From assembly GCA_949288785.1 (NCBI GenBank), contig CASELQ010000008.1, positions 1-55,089 on the forward strand: 55,089 nucleotides of DNA. The letters are read 5' to 3'. Positions within the stretch are counted from its first letter, which is position 1. Each line of letters starts with the position of its first letter. Source of the DNA: an uncultured Eubacteriales bacterium (GTDB lineage Bacteria > Bacillota > Clostridia > Christensenellales > Borkfalkiaceae). Made by a program: the position numbers and the translations under genes. Positions 1 through 8,622 of this stretch are shown here, one piece after another. Under the pieces are notes generated by a model, which made no database searches, was not told the origin of the DNA, and saw only the letters and a program-made list of their open reading frames with translations.

Positions 1-95
1 GTTTTCCCCGCACCCTTTCCAAACAATATAACCAAAGTAATGTTGCTGACCCGTAGAACGGTTCAAATCCAAACAACATTATTATACGAGAAAAA

Positions 96-2506
96 ATGAG
101 CGTTACCATGCAAAACCCGTTCGGGGAGATGACGGAGCGAATAAAAAAGTTCAGGCAGGAATTATTGGATACCGTGCCCATGGTGTGTGCGGAGAGGGCG
201 GTTATAGCCACGCGCGCGTATAAAAAGCACGAATCGGAGCAAACGGTTTTAAAGCGGGCGTATATGCTTAATGCCGTGCTTTCGGAGATGAGCATATTCA
301 TAGAGCCTTATACGCTGATAGTCGGCAATCAGGCAAGCCGCAACAGGGCGGCGCCCGTATTCCCCGAATACGCCATGGACTGGATAATAAAAGAGCTTGA
401 CGATTTTGAAAAGCGGGACGGGGATATGTTCCTCATATCCGAGAAGACCAAAGCCGAATTAAAGAGGATTTACCCTTACTGGAAGGGGCGCACCTTGCAG
501 GACAAGGCGCTTGCCGCATACCCCGAAAGCGCCAGAAATATTTACGATATAGGCATAATCCGCAACGAGGGCAACATAACATCCGGCGCGCGCACCTTGC
601 GGTAGATTACGGCTACGTGCTGAAAAACGGGCTTAACGCCGTGGTGGAGCGGGTGAACGGCATTTTAAAAGACCTGGATTACGCCGACCCCGAACAGATG
701 AAAAAAAGTTATTTTTACAAGGCAATACTTGTCGCGGCGGACGGCGTGCGCATATTTGCCGAGAGGTTTGCCCGCCTTGCAAAAAAGCAGGCGCGTTCCG
801 CCCCGCCCGAGCGCGCCGCCGAGTTAAGGGAGATTGCCCAAATCTGCGAACGGGTGCCCATGCGCGGGGCGAGAACCTTTCACGAGGCGGTGCAAAGCCT
901 GTGGTTTGTTCATCTCATATTGCAGATAGAATCCAACGGGCATTCCCTTTCGTTCGGGCGGCTGGACCAATATCTTTTGCCGTACTATGAGCGCAGTATA
1001 AAGGACGGTGTTTCCGAAGAGCGGATAGTTGAATTGCTTGAAAACCTGTGGCTTAAAACCCTTACCGTGAACAAGGTGAGGAGCGCGGGGCACAGCCGCT
1101 TTGCGGCGGGCAGCCCCATGTATCAGAACGTAACGATAGGCGGGCAGTTAAAAGAGGGGGTGAGCGGCGTAAACCCGCTTACGCGGCTGGTGCTCAAATC
1201 GGTGGCGCTCACAAAACTCACTCAGCCCAATCTCACGGTGCGGTATTTTGCCGGTATGGAGGAGGATTTTATGCAGGAGTGCATAAAGGTCATACGCCTG
1301 GGGTTCGGGATGCCCGCGTTCAACAGCGACGAAATAATAATTCCCGCGCTCATGCGGCAAGGAGTTTTGAAAGAAGACGCGTATAATTACAGTGCCATAG
1401 GCTGTGTGGAGGTGGGCGTGCCCGGCAAGTGGGGGTATCGCTGCACCGGCATGAGTTACCTCAATTTCCCCAAAACGCTCATGATCGCGCTGAACGACGG
1501 GGTGGATTTGACCACGGGCAAGAGGGTGTGCCCGGGCGTGGGGAAATTTACCGATATGCGCGATTTTGAAGAGGTTTTCGCCGCGTGGGACAAAACGGCG
1601 CGCATGCTCATTCATCAGGGCGTGATACTCGATAACTGCGCGGATATGGCGGTAGAGCAGGAGGTGCCGGACGTGTTGTGTTCGGCGCTGGTGCAGGACT
1701 GCATAGGCCGCGGCAAACACTTGAAAGAGGGCGGCGCGGTATACGACATGATAAGCCAGCTTCAGGTGGGGATAGCCAACCTCGGAGATTCGCTTGCGGC
1801 GATAAAAAAGTGCGTGTTCGAGGACAAGACGCTTACAAAAGAACAGTTATGGAACGCCCTTATCACAGACTATGCGGGCGAAGAGGGGGAGAGAATAAGG
1901 CAGACGGTGCTATCCGCGCCCAAATACGGCAATGACGACGATTACGTTGACAATCTTGTCGTGCGCGGTTACGACACCTATATAGACGAGATAAAAAAAT
2001 ATAAAAACACCCGTTACGGGAGAGGGCCGATAGGCGGGCATTATTACCCGGGCACCTCTTCGGTGGCGGCAAACGTGGCGCAGGGCGCGGGAACGTGCGC
2101 CACGCCGGACGGGAGGCACGCGGGCGAGCCGCTTGCGGAGGGCTGTTCGCCCTCTCATTCCATGGATACTCACGGGCCGACAAGCGTTTTTAAATCGGTA
2201 ACCAAATTGAGGACGGAGCAGATCGCGGGCGGGGTCTTATTAAACCAGAAAGTCGCGCCGCAGATACTTGCCGAGCCTGAGGACTGCGCTAAACTTTCCA
2301 TGCTTTTAAGGACCTTTTTTGACGATTTGCACGGCTTCCACGTGCAGTATAACGTGGTATCGAAGGAAACGCTTTTGGACGCGCAGATTCATCCCGAAAA
2401 GCATAGGGATTTAATAGTGCGTGTGGCGGGATACTCGGCGTTTTTCAACGTGCTTTCCCGCAAAACGCAGGACGATATTATAGCGAGAACAGAACAGGTT
2501 TTATAG
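96..2506 (+). pseudogene. Glycyl radical enzyme (PFL2 / hydroxyproline-dehydratase-like), split by a 1-base deletion
   Basis: The two reading frames 96-605 and 617-2506 together make one glycyl radical enzyme of about 803 residues, a normal length for the family. The active-site Cys and Glu lie in a GCVE motif (Cys codon 1403-1405), followed by VPGKWGYRCTGM. The glycyl radical site is RVAGYSAF near the C-terminus (Gly codon 2429-2431). The family makes radical-based eliminations or C-C/C-N/C-O cleavages and needs a radical SAM activase, which is not in this window. The VPGKWGYRCTG stretch recalls HypD-type hydroxyproline dehydratases from memory, so the substrate is uncertain. The frame breaks near 588/589: restoring one base gives SGDAHLAVDYGYVLKNG, the expected family sequence. 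The break is either a true mutation or a sequencing error. No good ribosome site precedes the ATG at 96. The SDR gene follows after about 40 bases. Confidence 0.85.
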
Positions 2507-2545
2507 CAGAAAATAAAGGCGCCGGCAGGCGCACAGGAGAGTTGA

Positions 2546-3277
2546 ATGGACGAAATTAAAGGATTGACTGCGGCGGTAACCGGCGCGGGCGGCGGCATAG
2601 GCAGGGCGATTTGCGTTTCGCTTGCAAAAGAGGGCGTGAACGTTGCCCTTTTAGGCGGGAACAATACCGAAAGACTTGCCGAAACGGAAAGGGAAGTGCG
2701 TGCTGCGGGCGGCAGGGCGTTGGTTATCCCGGGTAACCTCGGCAAAGCGGAAGTTGCGGATGTCGGCTTAAAGGCGGCGGAAAAGGAGTTCGGCGGGATA
2801 GACATACTTATAAACAACGCCGGCAAGGCGTTTAACGCGCCGTTTGAGGAAACGCCCGAAGAGGTGTTGGACGCGCTTATGGAAATAAACGTAAAGGTGC
2901 CGTTTATGCTTACGCAGAAGGCGCTTCCCTACTTAAAAAAGTCCGCGCGGGCAAGCATAATAAACATATGCTCGGTGGTGAGCAAGGCAGGCTATCCCTA
3001 TCAGAGTGCGTACACGGCAAGCAAGCACGCGCTTTTGGGGTTTACAAAGTCTTTGGCGGCGGAACTTTTTAAAGAGGGGATACGCGTGCAGGCGGTAAAC
3101 CCCGGCGGGGTGTATACCGATATGGTAAAGGTGGCGCGCCCCGACCTTCCGCCCGATGGGATGATTATGCCCGAAGAGATTGCGGATATAGTGCTGTTTT
3201 TGCTTAAAAGCCGCGGCAACGCCGTGATAGACGAAATAGGGGTGCACCGCGTGAACAAACAGCCTTTTTTGGTTTAG
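2546..3277 (+). CDS. Short-chain dehydrogenase/reductase (SDR)
   Basis: A classical SDR of 243 residues. It has the Rossmann motif TGAGGGIG near residue 12, the NNAG motif near residue 90 and the catalytic YxxxK as YTASK near residue 155, preceded by a Ser-containing ICSVVSKAG strand. Such proteins are cytosolic NAD(P)-dependent oxidoreductases, often annotated as 3-oxoacyl-ACP reductase-like. The substrate cannot be read from sequence. An aggaga ribosome site sits six bases before the ATG. The gene is 39 bases downstream of the glycyl radical enzyme in the same direction, so the two are probably co-transcribed, and it may reduce or oxidise the product of that enzyme. An intrinsic terminator follows at 3398. 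Confidence 0.85.
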   Translation: MDEIKGLTAAVTGAGGGIGRAICVSLAKEGVNVALLGGNNTERLAETEREVRAAGGRALVIPGNLGKAEVADVGLKAAEKEFGGIDILINNAGKAFNAPFEETPEEVLDALMEINVKVPFMLTQKALPYLKKSARASIINICSVVSKAGYPYQSAYTASKHALLGFTKSLAAELFKEGIRVQAVNPGGVYTDMVKVARPDLPPDGMIMPEEIADIVLFLLKSRGNAVIDEIGVHRVNKQPFLV

Positions 3278-3397
3278 GCACAGCCGCTAAGCCGCGCCGA
3301 ATAAAGAGATCCCTCCCTGTTAAGTGCGGCGGCAACTTTCTTTAATTTATCCCGCGCAATGTTTCAAACCGAAAAACGCGCGCCTGTAAATAACCAT

Positions 3398-3426
3398 AAA
3401 CGCAAGTAATTTACTTGCGTTTTTTA
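3398..3426 (+). terminator. Rho-independent terminator after the SDR gene
   Basis: AAACGCAAGTAA (3398-3409) is the exact reverse complement of TTACTTGCGTTT (3411-3422) and runs into a T tract. It closes the glycyl radical enzyme/SDR transcription unit before the polysaccharide promoter. Confidence 0.8.
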
Positions 3427-3525
3427 GTATAAAAATTTTTTATTGAGGTTACCCCCCCCTCCCGAAAAACGGGCGCCGGCTTACCGTAATTTTTTCTTAA
3501 ATTATGCAAAAAAAAGCAATATCTA

Positions 3526-3554
3526 TTGACTAAAACACCTTAAAGTGTTATTAT
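3526..3554 (+). promoter_or_regulatory. Sigma-A-type promoter of the polysaccharide operon with a dyad in the spacer
   Basis: TTGACT (3526-3531) and TATTAT (3549-3554) are separated by 17 bp. A near-perfect dyad, AACACCTTAAAGTGTT (3534-3549), fills most of the spacer and would suit a repressor or activator operator. It lies 217 bases upstream of the first polysaccharide gene, downstream of the terminator at 3398. Confidence 0.65.
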
Positions 3555-3560
3555 AATATC

Positions 3561-3770
3561 ATATAACTTATAAAAAACGTTGCCGCTGCGTTTTATGCGA
3601 GGAATATAAACTCCGTGCAGGTAATAATGGCGCGGCGCCGGAGGTCGGTGCCGGGCGGATAGCGGCGTGAAATACGGCTGGCGCCGGGCAGCGCAATTTC
3701 GGGGTCGAAAGGTTCGGTGTGCGTTTAATGCGGGCGTGCGGCGCGGGTAAAAGTCAAAGGGTATTGAAAA
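3561..3770 (+). other. Long GC-rich 5' leader of the polysaccharide operon, no gene
   Basis: About 210 transcribed bases separate the predicted start site from the GTG at 3771. The segment is much richer in GC than the AT-rich DNA before it and contains several complementary GGCGCC/GCCGGG-type runs, so the RNA should fold. I do not recognise a known riboswitch class. No intrinsic terminator is visible inside it. It may hold a processive antitermination or other leader element for the long operon. Confidence 0.35.
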
Positions 3771-5876
3771 GTGAAAAAAATCGGTGAAACATCCGTTAGG
3801 AAAAAAGTTGAGGCTTGGCGGTTAAAATCTGCCGTTTTGGTTTTTTATGATATTATTTTTGCGGCGCTCTCGTTTTTTCTCGCGCTGTGGCTGAGGTACG
3901 GCTGCAACGCGCGGGCGATCCCGCATGATATTTTCAGGGCGTATTATATCTCCGCAGGGATATACGTCCTGTTTATCGTTATAATGAACTGGCTTTTCAG
4001 GCTGTATAACAGTATATGGAAATTTGCCGGCATGCCGGAATTTATACGCATAATTTGCGCCACGGCGGTGGATCTCGTATTTAACATTCTGCTGGTAACG
4101 GCCGCTTTCGGGCTGATGCCCGCAATGTATTATGTGTGCGGAATACTTTTTCAGTTTATATTTGTGTGCAGCGCGCGTTTTTCGCGCAGGCTTTTGGAAT
4201 ACTGCCGCGGGTATTTAAGGCGGCGGGGCGTTAAGGGGCGCCTTAGCGGCGTGTATCCGAGCAACATCATGCTTATCGGCGCGGGAGACGCGGGGCAGCT
4301 TATTTTGCACGACATAAATAAGTCCGGCGAAATAAACGGCAAAGTGCGCTGCATTATAGACGATGACCCGGAAAAGTGGGGCAGAGTAATAGAGGGCGTG
4401 CCGGTAATTGGCGGGCGGGACAAGATAGTATCCGCCGCGGGCAGGTATCACATAAACCGGATCTTCCTCGTTATTCCTTCGGTTACTTTCGAGGAAAAGA
4501 GGAAGATTTTAGACATATGCAAGACCCTCAGCTGCGAGATAAAGGAGCTCCCCAATATCTATAAACTTTACACGGGCGAGATCACCGTTTCCAAAATGAA
4601 GGACGTGCCCGTCGAAGACCTCCTCGGCAGAAAGCCCGTAACCGTGGACTTAAAGCAGATTTTCGAATATCTTTCGGATAAGGTGGTGCTGGTAACGGGC
4701 GCGGGCGGCAGCATAGGCAGCGAACTTTGCAACCAGATAGCGGCGCATAACGTAAAACTTCTCGTCATGTTCGATTGTTACGAAAATAATCTTTACGACG
4801 TGCAGTTTTCGCTCAAAAACCGTTTTCCCGGGCTGAAATTCGTTTCCATAATAGGTTCGGTGAGGGACAGCCGCAAGTTAAAAGAGGTGTTTTCGCACTA
4901 CCGCCCGGAAGTGGTTTTCCACGCCGCCGCGCATAAGCACGTGCCGCTCATGGAGGACAGCCCGTGCGAGGCTATAAAAAACAACGCTCTCGGCACCTAT
5001 AAGACAGCTTACGCCGCCGCGCTTTACGGCTGCAGGCGTTTTGTGCTCATAAGCACGGATAAGGCGGTAAACCCCACCAACATAATGGGCGCGTCCAAAC
5101 GGCTGTGCGAAATGATCGTTCAGAGTTTCGATAAAAAGATAAAAGAGAAAAAGGCGGCGGAAATACCGGCGCTGTTCACCCACGCCTTTGACGAGGAGGA
5201 CGCCGAACAGGCAATTATACCGGATACCGCCGTAACGGAGTTCGTGGCGGTGAGGTTCGGCAACGTGCTCGGCAGTAACGGTTCGGTAATACCCCTTTTC
5301 AAAAAACAGATAGAAATGGGCGGCCCGGTTACCGTAACCCACCCCGACATCGTGCGGTATTTTATGACCATACCGGAGGCGGTAAGCCTGGTCTTGCAGG
5401 CGGCGGCGTTTGCCCACGGAGGGGAGATTTTCGTGCTGGATATGGGCGAGCCCGTAAAAATAGATGCGCTTGCGCGTAATCTGATAAGTCTTTCCGGTTA
5501 TCGGCCGGATGAGGACATTAAAATAGTGTACACGGGGTTAAGGCCGGGCGAAAAACTGTATGAAGAAAAACTTATGGCGGAAGAGGGGTTAAAACGTACT
5601 TCCAACGAACTCATCCATATAGGTATGCCCATCCCGTTCGAGGAAGACGTTTTTTTGAAACAGTTAAGCCGGCTTATGCAGGCGGCTTACGACAACCGCC
5701 CCGATATAAGGGAGCTTGTGGCGGAAGTGGTTACCACTTATCGGTTTAAGGACGGCGACGCAAACGTTTATAGCAGCGGCGAGCCGGACGAACCCGCCGT
5801 TTCAAATGACGGCGTTAAAGAGATAGTTTCCGGGCTTAAAAGCCAAAAAGAGATAGCGGAAGAGACATCTGCCTAA
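3771..5876 (+). CDS. Membrane-bound UDP-N-acetylglucosamine 4,6-dehydratase (PglF/CapD/EpsC-like)
   Basis: A 701-residue polysaccharide biosynthesis dehydratase. The first 140 residues carry about four membrane helices. A first Rossmann-like domain has GAGDAGQLIL near residue 167. The catalytic SDR domain starts with VTGAGGSIGSE near residue 309 and has STDKAVNPTNIMGASKR, where the usual YxxxK is MxxxK, the hallmark of this family. It converts UDP-GlcNAc to a UDP-4-keto-6-deoxy sugar at the membrane. An extra acidic segment of about 33 residues (roughly 455-487) sits between the SKRLCEMIVQ helix and the FVAVRFGNVLGS strand. The start is GTG with aaaggg upstream. It is the first gene of the locus and feeds the aminotransferase at 6052. 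Confidence 0.88.
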   Translation: MKKIGETSVRKKVEAWRLKSAVLVFYDIIFAALSFFLALWLRYGCNARAIPHDIFRAYYISAGIYVLFIVIMNWLFRLYNSIWKFAGMPEFIRIICATAVDLVFNILLVTAAFGLMPAMYYVCGILFQFIFVCSARFSRRLLEYCRGYLRRRGVKGRLSGVYPSNIMLIGAGDAGQLILHDINKSGEINGKVRCIIDDDPEKWGRVIEGVPVIGGRDKIVSAAGRYHINRIFLVIPSVTFEEKRKILDICKTLSCEIKELPNIYKLYTGEITVSKMKDVPVEDLLGRKPVTVDLKQIFEYLSDKVVLVTGAGGSIGSELCNQIAAHNVKLLVMFDCYENNLYDVQFSLKNRFPGLKFVSIIGSVRDSRKLKEVFSHYRPEVVFHAAAHKHVPLMEDSPCEAIKNNALGTYKTAYAAALYGCRRFVLISTDKAVNPTNIMGASKRLCEMIVQSFDKKIKEKKAAEIPALFTHAFDEEDAEQAIIPDTAVTEFVAVRFGNVLGSNGSVIPLFKKQIEMGGPVTVTHPDIVRYFMTIPEAVSLVLQAAAFAHGGEIFVLDMGEPVKIDALARNLISLSGYRPDEDIKIVYTGLRPGEKLYEEKLMAEEGLKRTSNELIHIGMPIPFEEDVFLKQLSRLMQAAYDNRPDIRELVAEVVTTYRFKDGDANVYSSGEPDEPAVSNDGVKEIVSGLKSQKEIAEETSA

Positions 5877-5992
5877 CTGAGCACGGAGCATGGTTTAACG
5901 GTTTGGCGGCATTGCCCCCGCACGCCGCCCACGGACTGACCCAAGCCTTGTGCCCTGCGCCGCGCCCGCCACGGGTCGCAACGTAGCAGCCT

Positions 5993-6016
5993 TTTTGCCG
6001 TGGGCTGACGGCAAAA
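5993..6016. other. Hairpin between dehydratase and aminotransferase genes
   Basis: TTTTGCCGT (5993-6001) pairs with ACGGCAAAA (6008-6016) around a six-base loop in the 175-base gap 5877-6051. There is no T tract on the plus strand, so it looks like an RNA stability or partial termination element. The rest of the gap shows no gene. Confidence 0.4.
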
Positions 6017-6051
6017 GGTATTCAAAATAAATCAATGCGGAAAGGAGTAAA

Positions 6052-7254
6052 ATGCATATTTCTTTTTCACCGCCTGATATATCCGAGCAGGAGATAAACG
6101 AAGTAGCCGAGGCGCTTCGTTCAGGCTGGATAACCACAGGACCGAGAACAAAGCAATTGGAGAAAAATCTTGCCGAAAGGATAGGAGTGCCCGGGTGCGT
6201 ATGTCTTAATTCTCAGACAGCCTGTGCAGAGCTTGCGTTACGCATTTTTGGGGTAGGTCCCGGAGATGAAGTAATCACTTCCGCTTACACATACACCGCA
6301 ACCGCATCGGTGGCGCTGCATGTGGGTGCCACGCTCAGACTCATAGATACCCGAAAAGACGGGTTTGAGATGGACTATGATAAATTAGAGGCTTCCGTCA
6401 ATGAAAAGACCAAAGTAATTATTCCCGTAGATTTGGGCGGAGTACCCTGTGATTACGATAAAATATTTTCGATTGTGGAAAGAAAAAGAAATCTTTTCAA
6501 ACCATCCAACAAAATACAGGAAGCTTTCGGCAGGATTATAGTGATGGCTGACACCGCGCACGCCCTGGGGGCGATTTATAAGGGGCAGAACGTGGGGAAC
6601 GTGGCGGATTTTTCAAATTTCAGTTTCCATGCCGTAAAGAATTTAACCACGGCGGAAGGGGGCGCAGTTACGTGGAAAAGTCTCGGAGAGGCAGAGGACA
6701 GGGAAATATATCGGATGTTTCAGCTATATTCTCTCCACGGCCAGTCTAAGGACGCGCTTTCCAAAACTAAACTCGGCGCATGGGAATACGACGTTTTGGG
6801 CGCATGGTATAAATGTAACATGACCGACGTTGCCGCCGCAATAGGCTTAAAGCAATTGGAGCGTTACGACGGTATGCTCCAAAGAAGAAAACAAATAATA
6901 GAAAAGTACGATTGCGCTTTCAGACCTTTGGGAATAAAGGTTTTAAACCACTATTCGGAGGACAGGCAGTCTTCGGGGCATTTATACATTACGAGAATAC
7001 CGGGGATAACCGAAACCGAAAGAAATGAAATAATAGTAAAGATGGCGGAAGAGGATATTGCATGCAACGTTCACTATAAGCCCTTGCCCTTGTTTACCGC
7101 GTATAAAAATCTCGGGTTTTCAATAAGTGATTATCCTAATGCCTACGGGCAATACGTAAATGAAATAACGTTGCCGCTTCACACAAGCCTTACAGACGAA
7201 ATGGTCGATTACGTTGCGGAAAAGTATGTAAAAATTGTAAAAAGGGTTTTGTAA
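6052..7254 (+). CDS. DegT/DnrJ/EryC1/StrS PLP aminotransferase for a UDP-4-amino sugar (PglE/WcfR-like)
   Basis: A 400-residue sugar aminotransferase of fold type I. The PLP lysine is in SFHAVKNLTTAEGG near residue 195, and ADTAHALG near residue 165 supplies the PLP-binding Asp. The N-terminus MHISFSPPDISEQEI and the SGWITTGPRTKQLE stretch are typical of enzymes that convert UDP-4-keto-6-deoxy-HexNAc to the 4-amino sugar using glutamate. It would use the product of the upstream dehydratase, giving a bacillosamine- or AATGal-type precursor. A ggaaaggag ribosome site precedes the ATG. The stop overlaps the next start as TAATG, showing translational coupling to the PglC-like transferase. Confidence 0.88.
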   Translation: MHISFSPPDISEQEINEVAEALRSGWITTGPRTKQLEKNLAERIGVPGCVCLNSQTACAELALRIFGVGPGDEVITSAYTYTATASVALHVGATLRLIDTRKDGFEMDYDKLEASVNEKTKVIIPVDLGGVPCDYDKIFSIVERKRNLFKPSNKIQEAFGRIIVMADTAHALGAIYKGQNVGNVADFSNFSFHAVKNLTTAEGGAVTWKSLGEAEDREIYRMFQLYSLHGQSKDALSKTKLGAWEYDVLGAWYKCNMTDVAAAIGLKQLERYDGMLQRRKQIIEKYDCAFRPLGIKVLNHYSEDRQSSGHLYITRIPGITETERNEIIVKMAEEDIACNVHYKPLPLFTAYKNLGFSISDYPNAYGQYVNEITLPLHTSLTDEMVDYVAEKYVKIVKRVL

Positions 7255-7970
7255 TGCGGCTGAAAAAGTGGGAAAAACTGCCCTTATCAATGCAGAATGA
7301 GGAAGTGAGGGCTTATTATGATATATTGAAAAAAAAGAGATGCGCGCTGTTTTTTAAGCGCCTGTTTGACATAGTGCTTTCTGCTCTTATGCTGATTATT
7401 TTTTCACCGACGTTTATTGTGCTGGCAGTTGCCATAAAAATAGACAGCAGGGGTCCGGTTTTTTACCGTCAGGAAAGGGTAACGCAGTACGGAAAAACCT
7501 TCCGCATTTTCAAATTTCGCTCCATGGTTAAGGATGCGGATAAGAGTTCGCAAATAACCTTGGATAACGACAGCAGAGTTACCCGTGTGGGTAAGTTCAT
7601 AAGAAAATGCAGATTGGATGAAATATGCCAGTTGATAGACGTGTTCCGCGGGACCATGACCTTTGTAGGCACGCGCCCCGAGGTGCCTAAATACGTAAAG
7701 GAGTATACTCCGCAAATGCAGGCAACGCTTCTGTTACCTGCGGGAATTACCAGCCTTGCCAGCATTTATTATAAGGATGAAGCGGAACTTTTGGATAATG
7801 CAGAGGATGCAGACGCCGTTTATATCGAAAAAATACTGCCGGCAAAAATGCATTATAACTTAAAAGCCATTGAACAATTCGGTTTTTGGCGGGATATAAA
7901 GATAATGTTCATGACGGTTTTTGCAGTGCTTGGAAAAAAGTATGTTTCGGACGATGCCGTTAACGGTTAA
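7254..7970 (+). CDS. Initiating phosphosugar transferase to undecaprenyl phosphate (PglC/WcfS-like bacterial sugar transferase)
   Basis: A 238-residue monotopic phosphoglycosyl transferase. It has one hydrophobic re-entrant segment (about residues 35-62), then FYRQERVTQYGKTFRIFKFRSM, the catalytic Asp-Glu dyad in CRLDEICQL, and GTRPEVPKYV. The enzyme moves a phospho-HexNAc from its UDP sugar to undecaprenyl phosphate on the inner face of the membrane, the first committed step of repeat-unit assembly. It is the minimal catalytic form without the long polytopic N-terminus of WbaP/CpsE. Its start overlaps the aminotransferase stop. This dehydratase, aminotransferase and PglC-like order suggests a 2,4-diamino-trideoxy sugar at the reducing end, which is inference. 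Confidence 0.87.
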   Translation: MRLKKWEKLPLSMQNEEVRAYYDILKKKRCALFFKRLFDIVLSALMLIIFSPTFIVLAVAIKIDSRGPVFYRQERVTQYGKTFRIFKFRSMVKDADKSSQITLDNDSRVTRVGKFIRKCRLDEICQLIDVFRGTMTFVGTRPEVPKYVKEYTPQMQATLLLPAGITSLASIYYKDEAELLDNAEDADAVYIEKILPAKMHYNLKAIEQFGFWRDIKIMFMTVFAVLGKKYVSDDAVNG

Positions 7971-8010
7971 GACCAAGTATTTATAAAAATAATTTTTAAT
8001 GGTGTTAATT

Positions 8011-8622
8011 ATGGACGTTAAAATTTGTGAGCTTGACGGTAATGATAAAAAGATGCTGTCTGAAATTGCAGACATACATACGGCGGCATTTAAAGGGTTT
8101 TTTCTTACCTTTATGGGAAAAGGCTTTTTAAAACTGATGTATAAGTGTTATTGTAAACATGAATCTTCAAATATTCTGGTCGCTTTCAAAGAATCGAATT
8201 CGGTAGGATTTCTGGCTTATTCTGAAGATTTAAGCAGGCTTTATAAGTATATGCTAAAGAGGCATTTTATAGGGTTTGCTTGGTATAGTATGCTTGCTTG
8301 TATAAGAAGACCTAAATATTTTATGAGATTAATAAGGGCATTAAATAAACCGAATGAAGCAAAGAGTGAAGATAAGTATGTTAAAATTACTTCTATATGT
8401 GTAAATCCTAACCATAACTCTAAAGGAATAGGAAGTAAATTGATAGAAGCAATAAAGACAAAAATCGGGTCAGCAGATTATAAGTATATTTTACTTGAAA
8501 CAGATGCTGAAAAAAATGAAGCGGTAAATCAGTTTTATTTAAAAAACGGCTTTGTATTAAAAAGTCAAATAGTAACGCATGAAGGCAGGAAAATGAATGA
8601 ATACATTTGGAGTGTACAGTAA
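8011..8622 (+). CDS. GNAT-family N-acetyltransferase
   Basis: About 203 residues. The acetyl-CoA binding motif is visible as NPNHNSKGIGSKLIEA near residue 135, followed by the usual LETDAEKNEAVNQFYLKNGF strand-helix of GNAT enzymes. An in-frame ATG at 7999 would add four residues, and neither start has a strong ribosome site; ggtg lies six bases before the ATG at 8011. Placed right after dehydratase, aminotransferase and PglC-like genes, it may acetylate the 4-amino group of the UDP sugar, the job done by the hexapeptide-repeat PglD elsewhere and by the GNAT enzyme WecD on dTDP-fucosamine. The role is inferred. Its base composition is markedly more AT-rich than upstream genes. Confidence 0.75.
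   Translation: MDVKICELDGNDKKMLSEIADIHTAAFKGFFLTFMGKGFLKLMYKCYCKHESSNILVAFKESNSVGFLAYSEDLSRLYKYMLKRHFIGFAWYSMLACIRRPKYFMRLIRALNKPNEAKSEDKYVKITSICVNPNHNSKGIGSKLIEAIKTKIGSADYKYILLETDAEKNEAVNQFYLKNGFVLKSQIVTHEGRKMNEYIWSVQ

Noticed and set aside
1148..1720. Long open frames on the minus strand inside the glycyl radical enzyme
   Set aside because: They are antisense shadows of a GC-rich coding gene, with no ribosome site and no recognisable motif.
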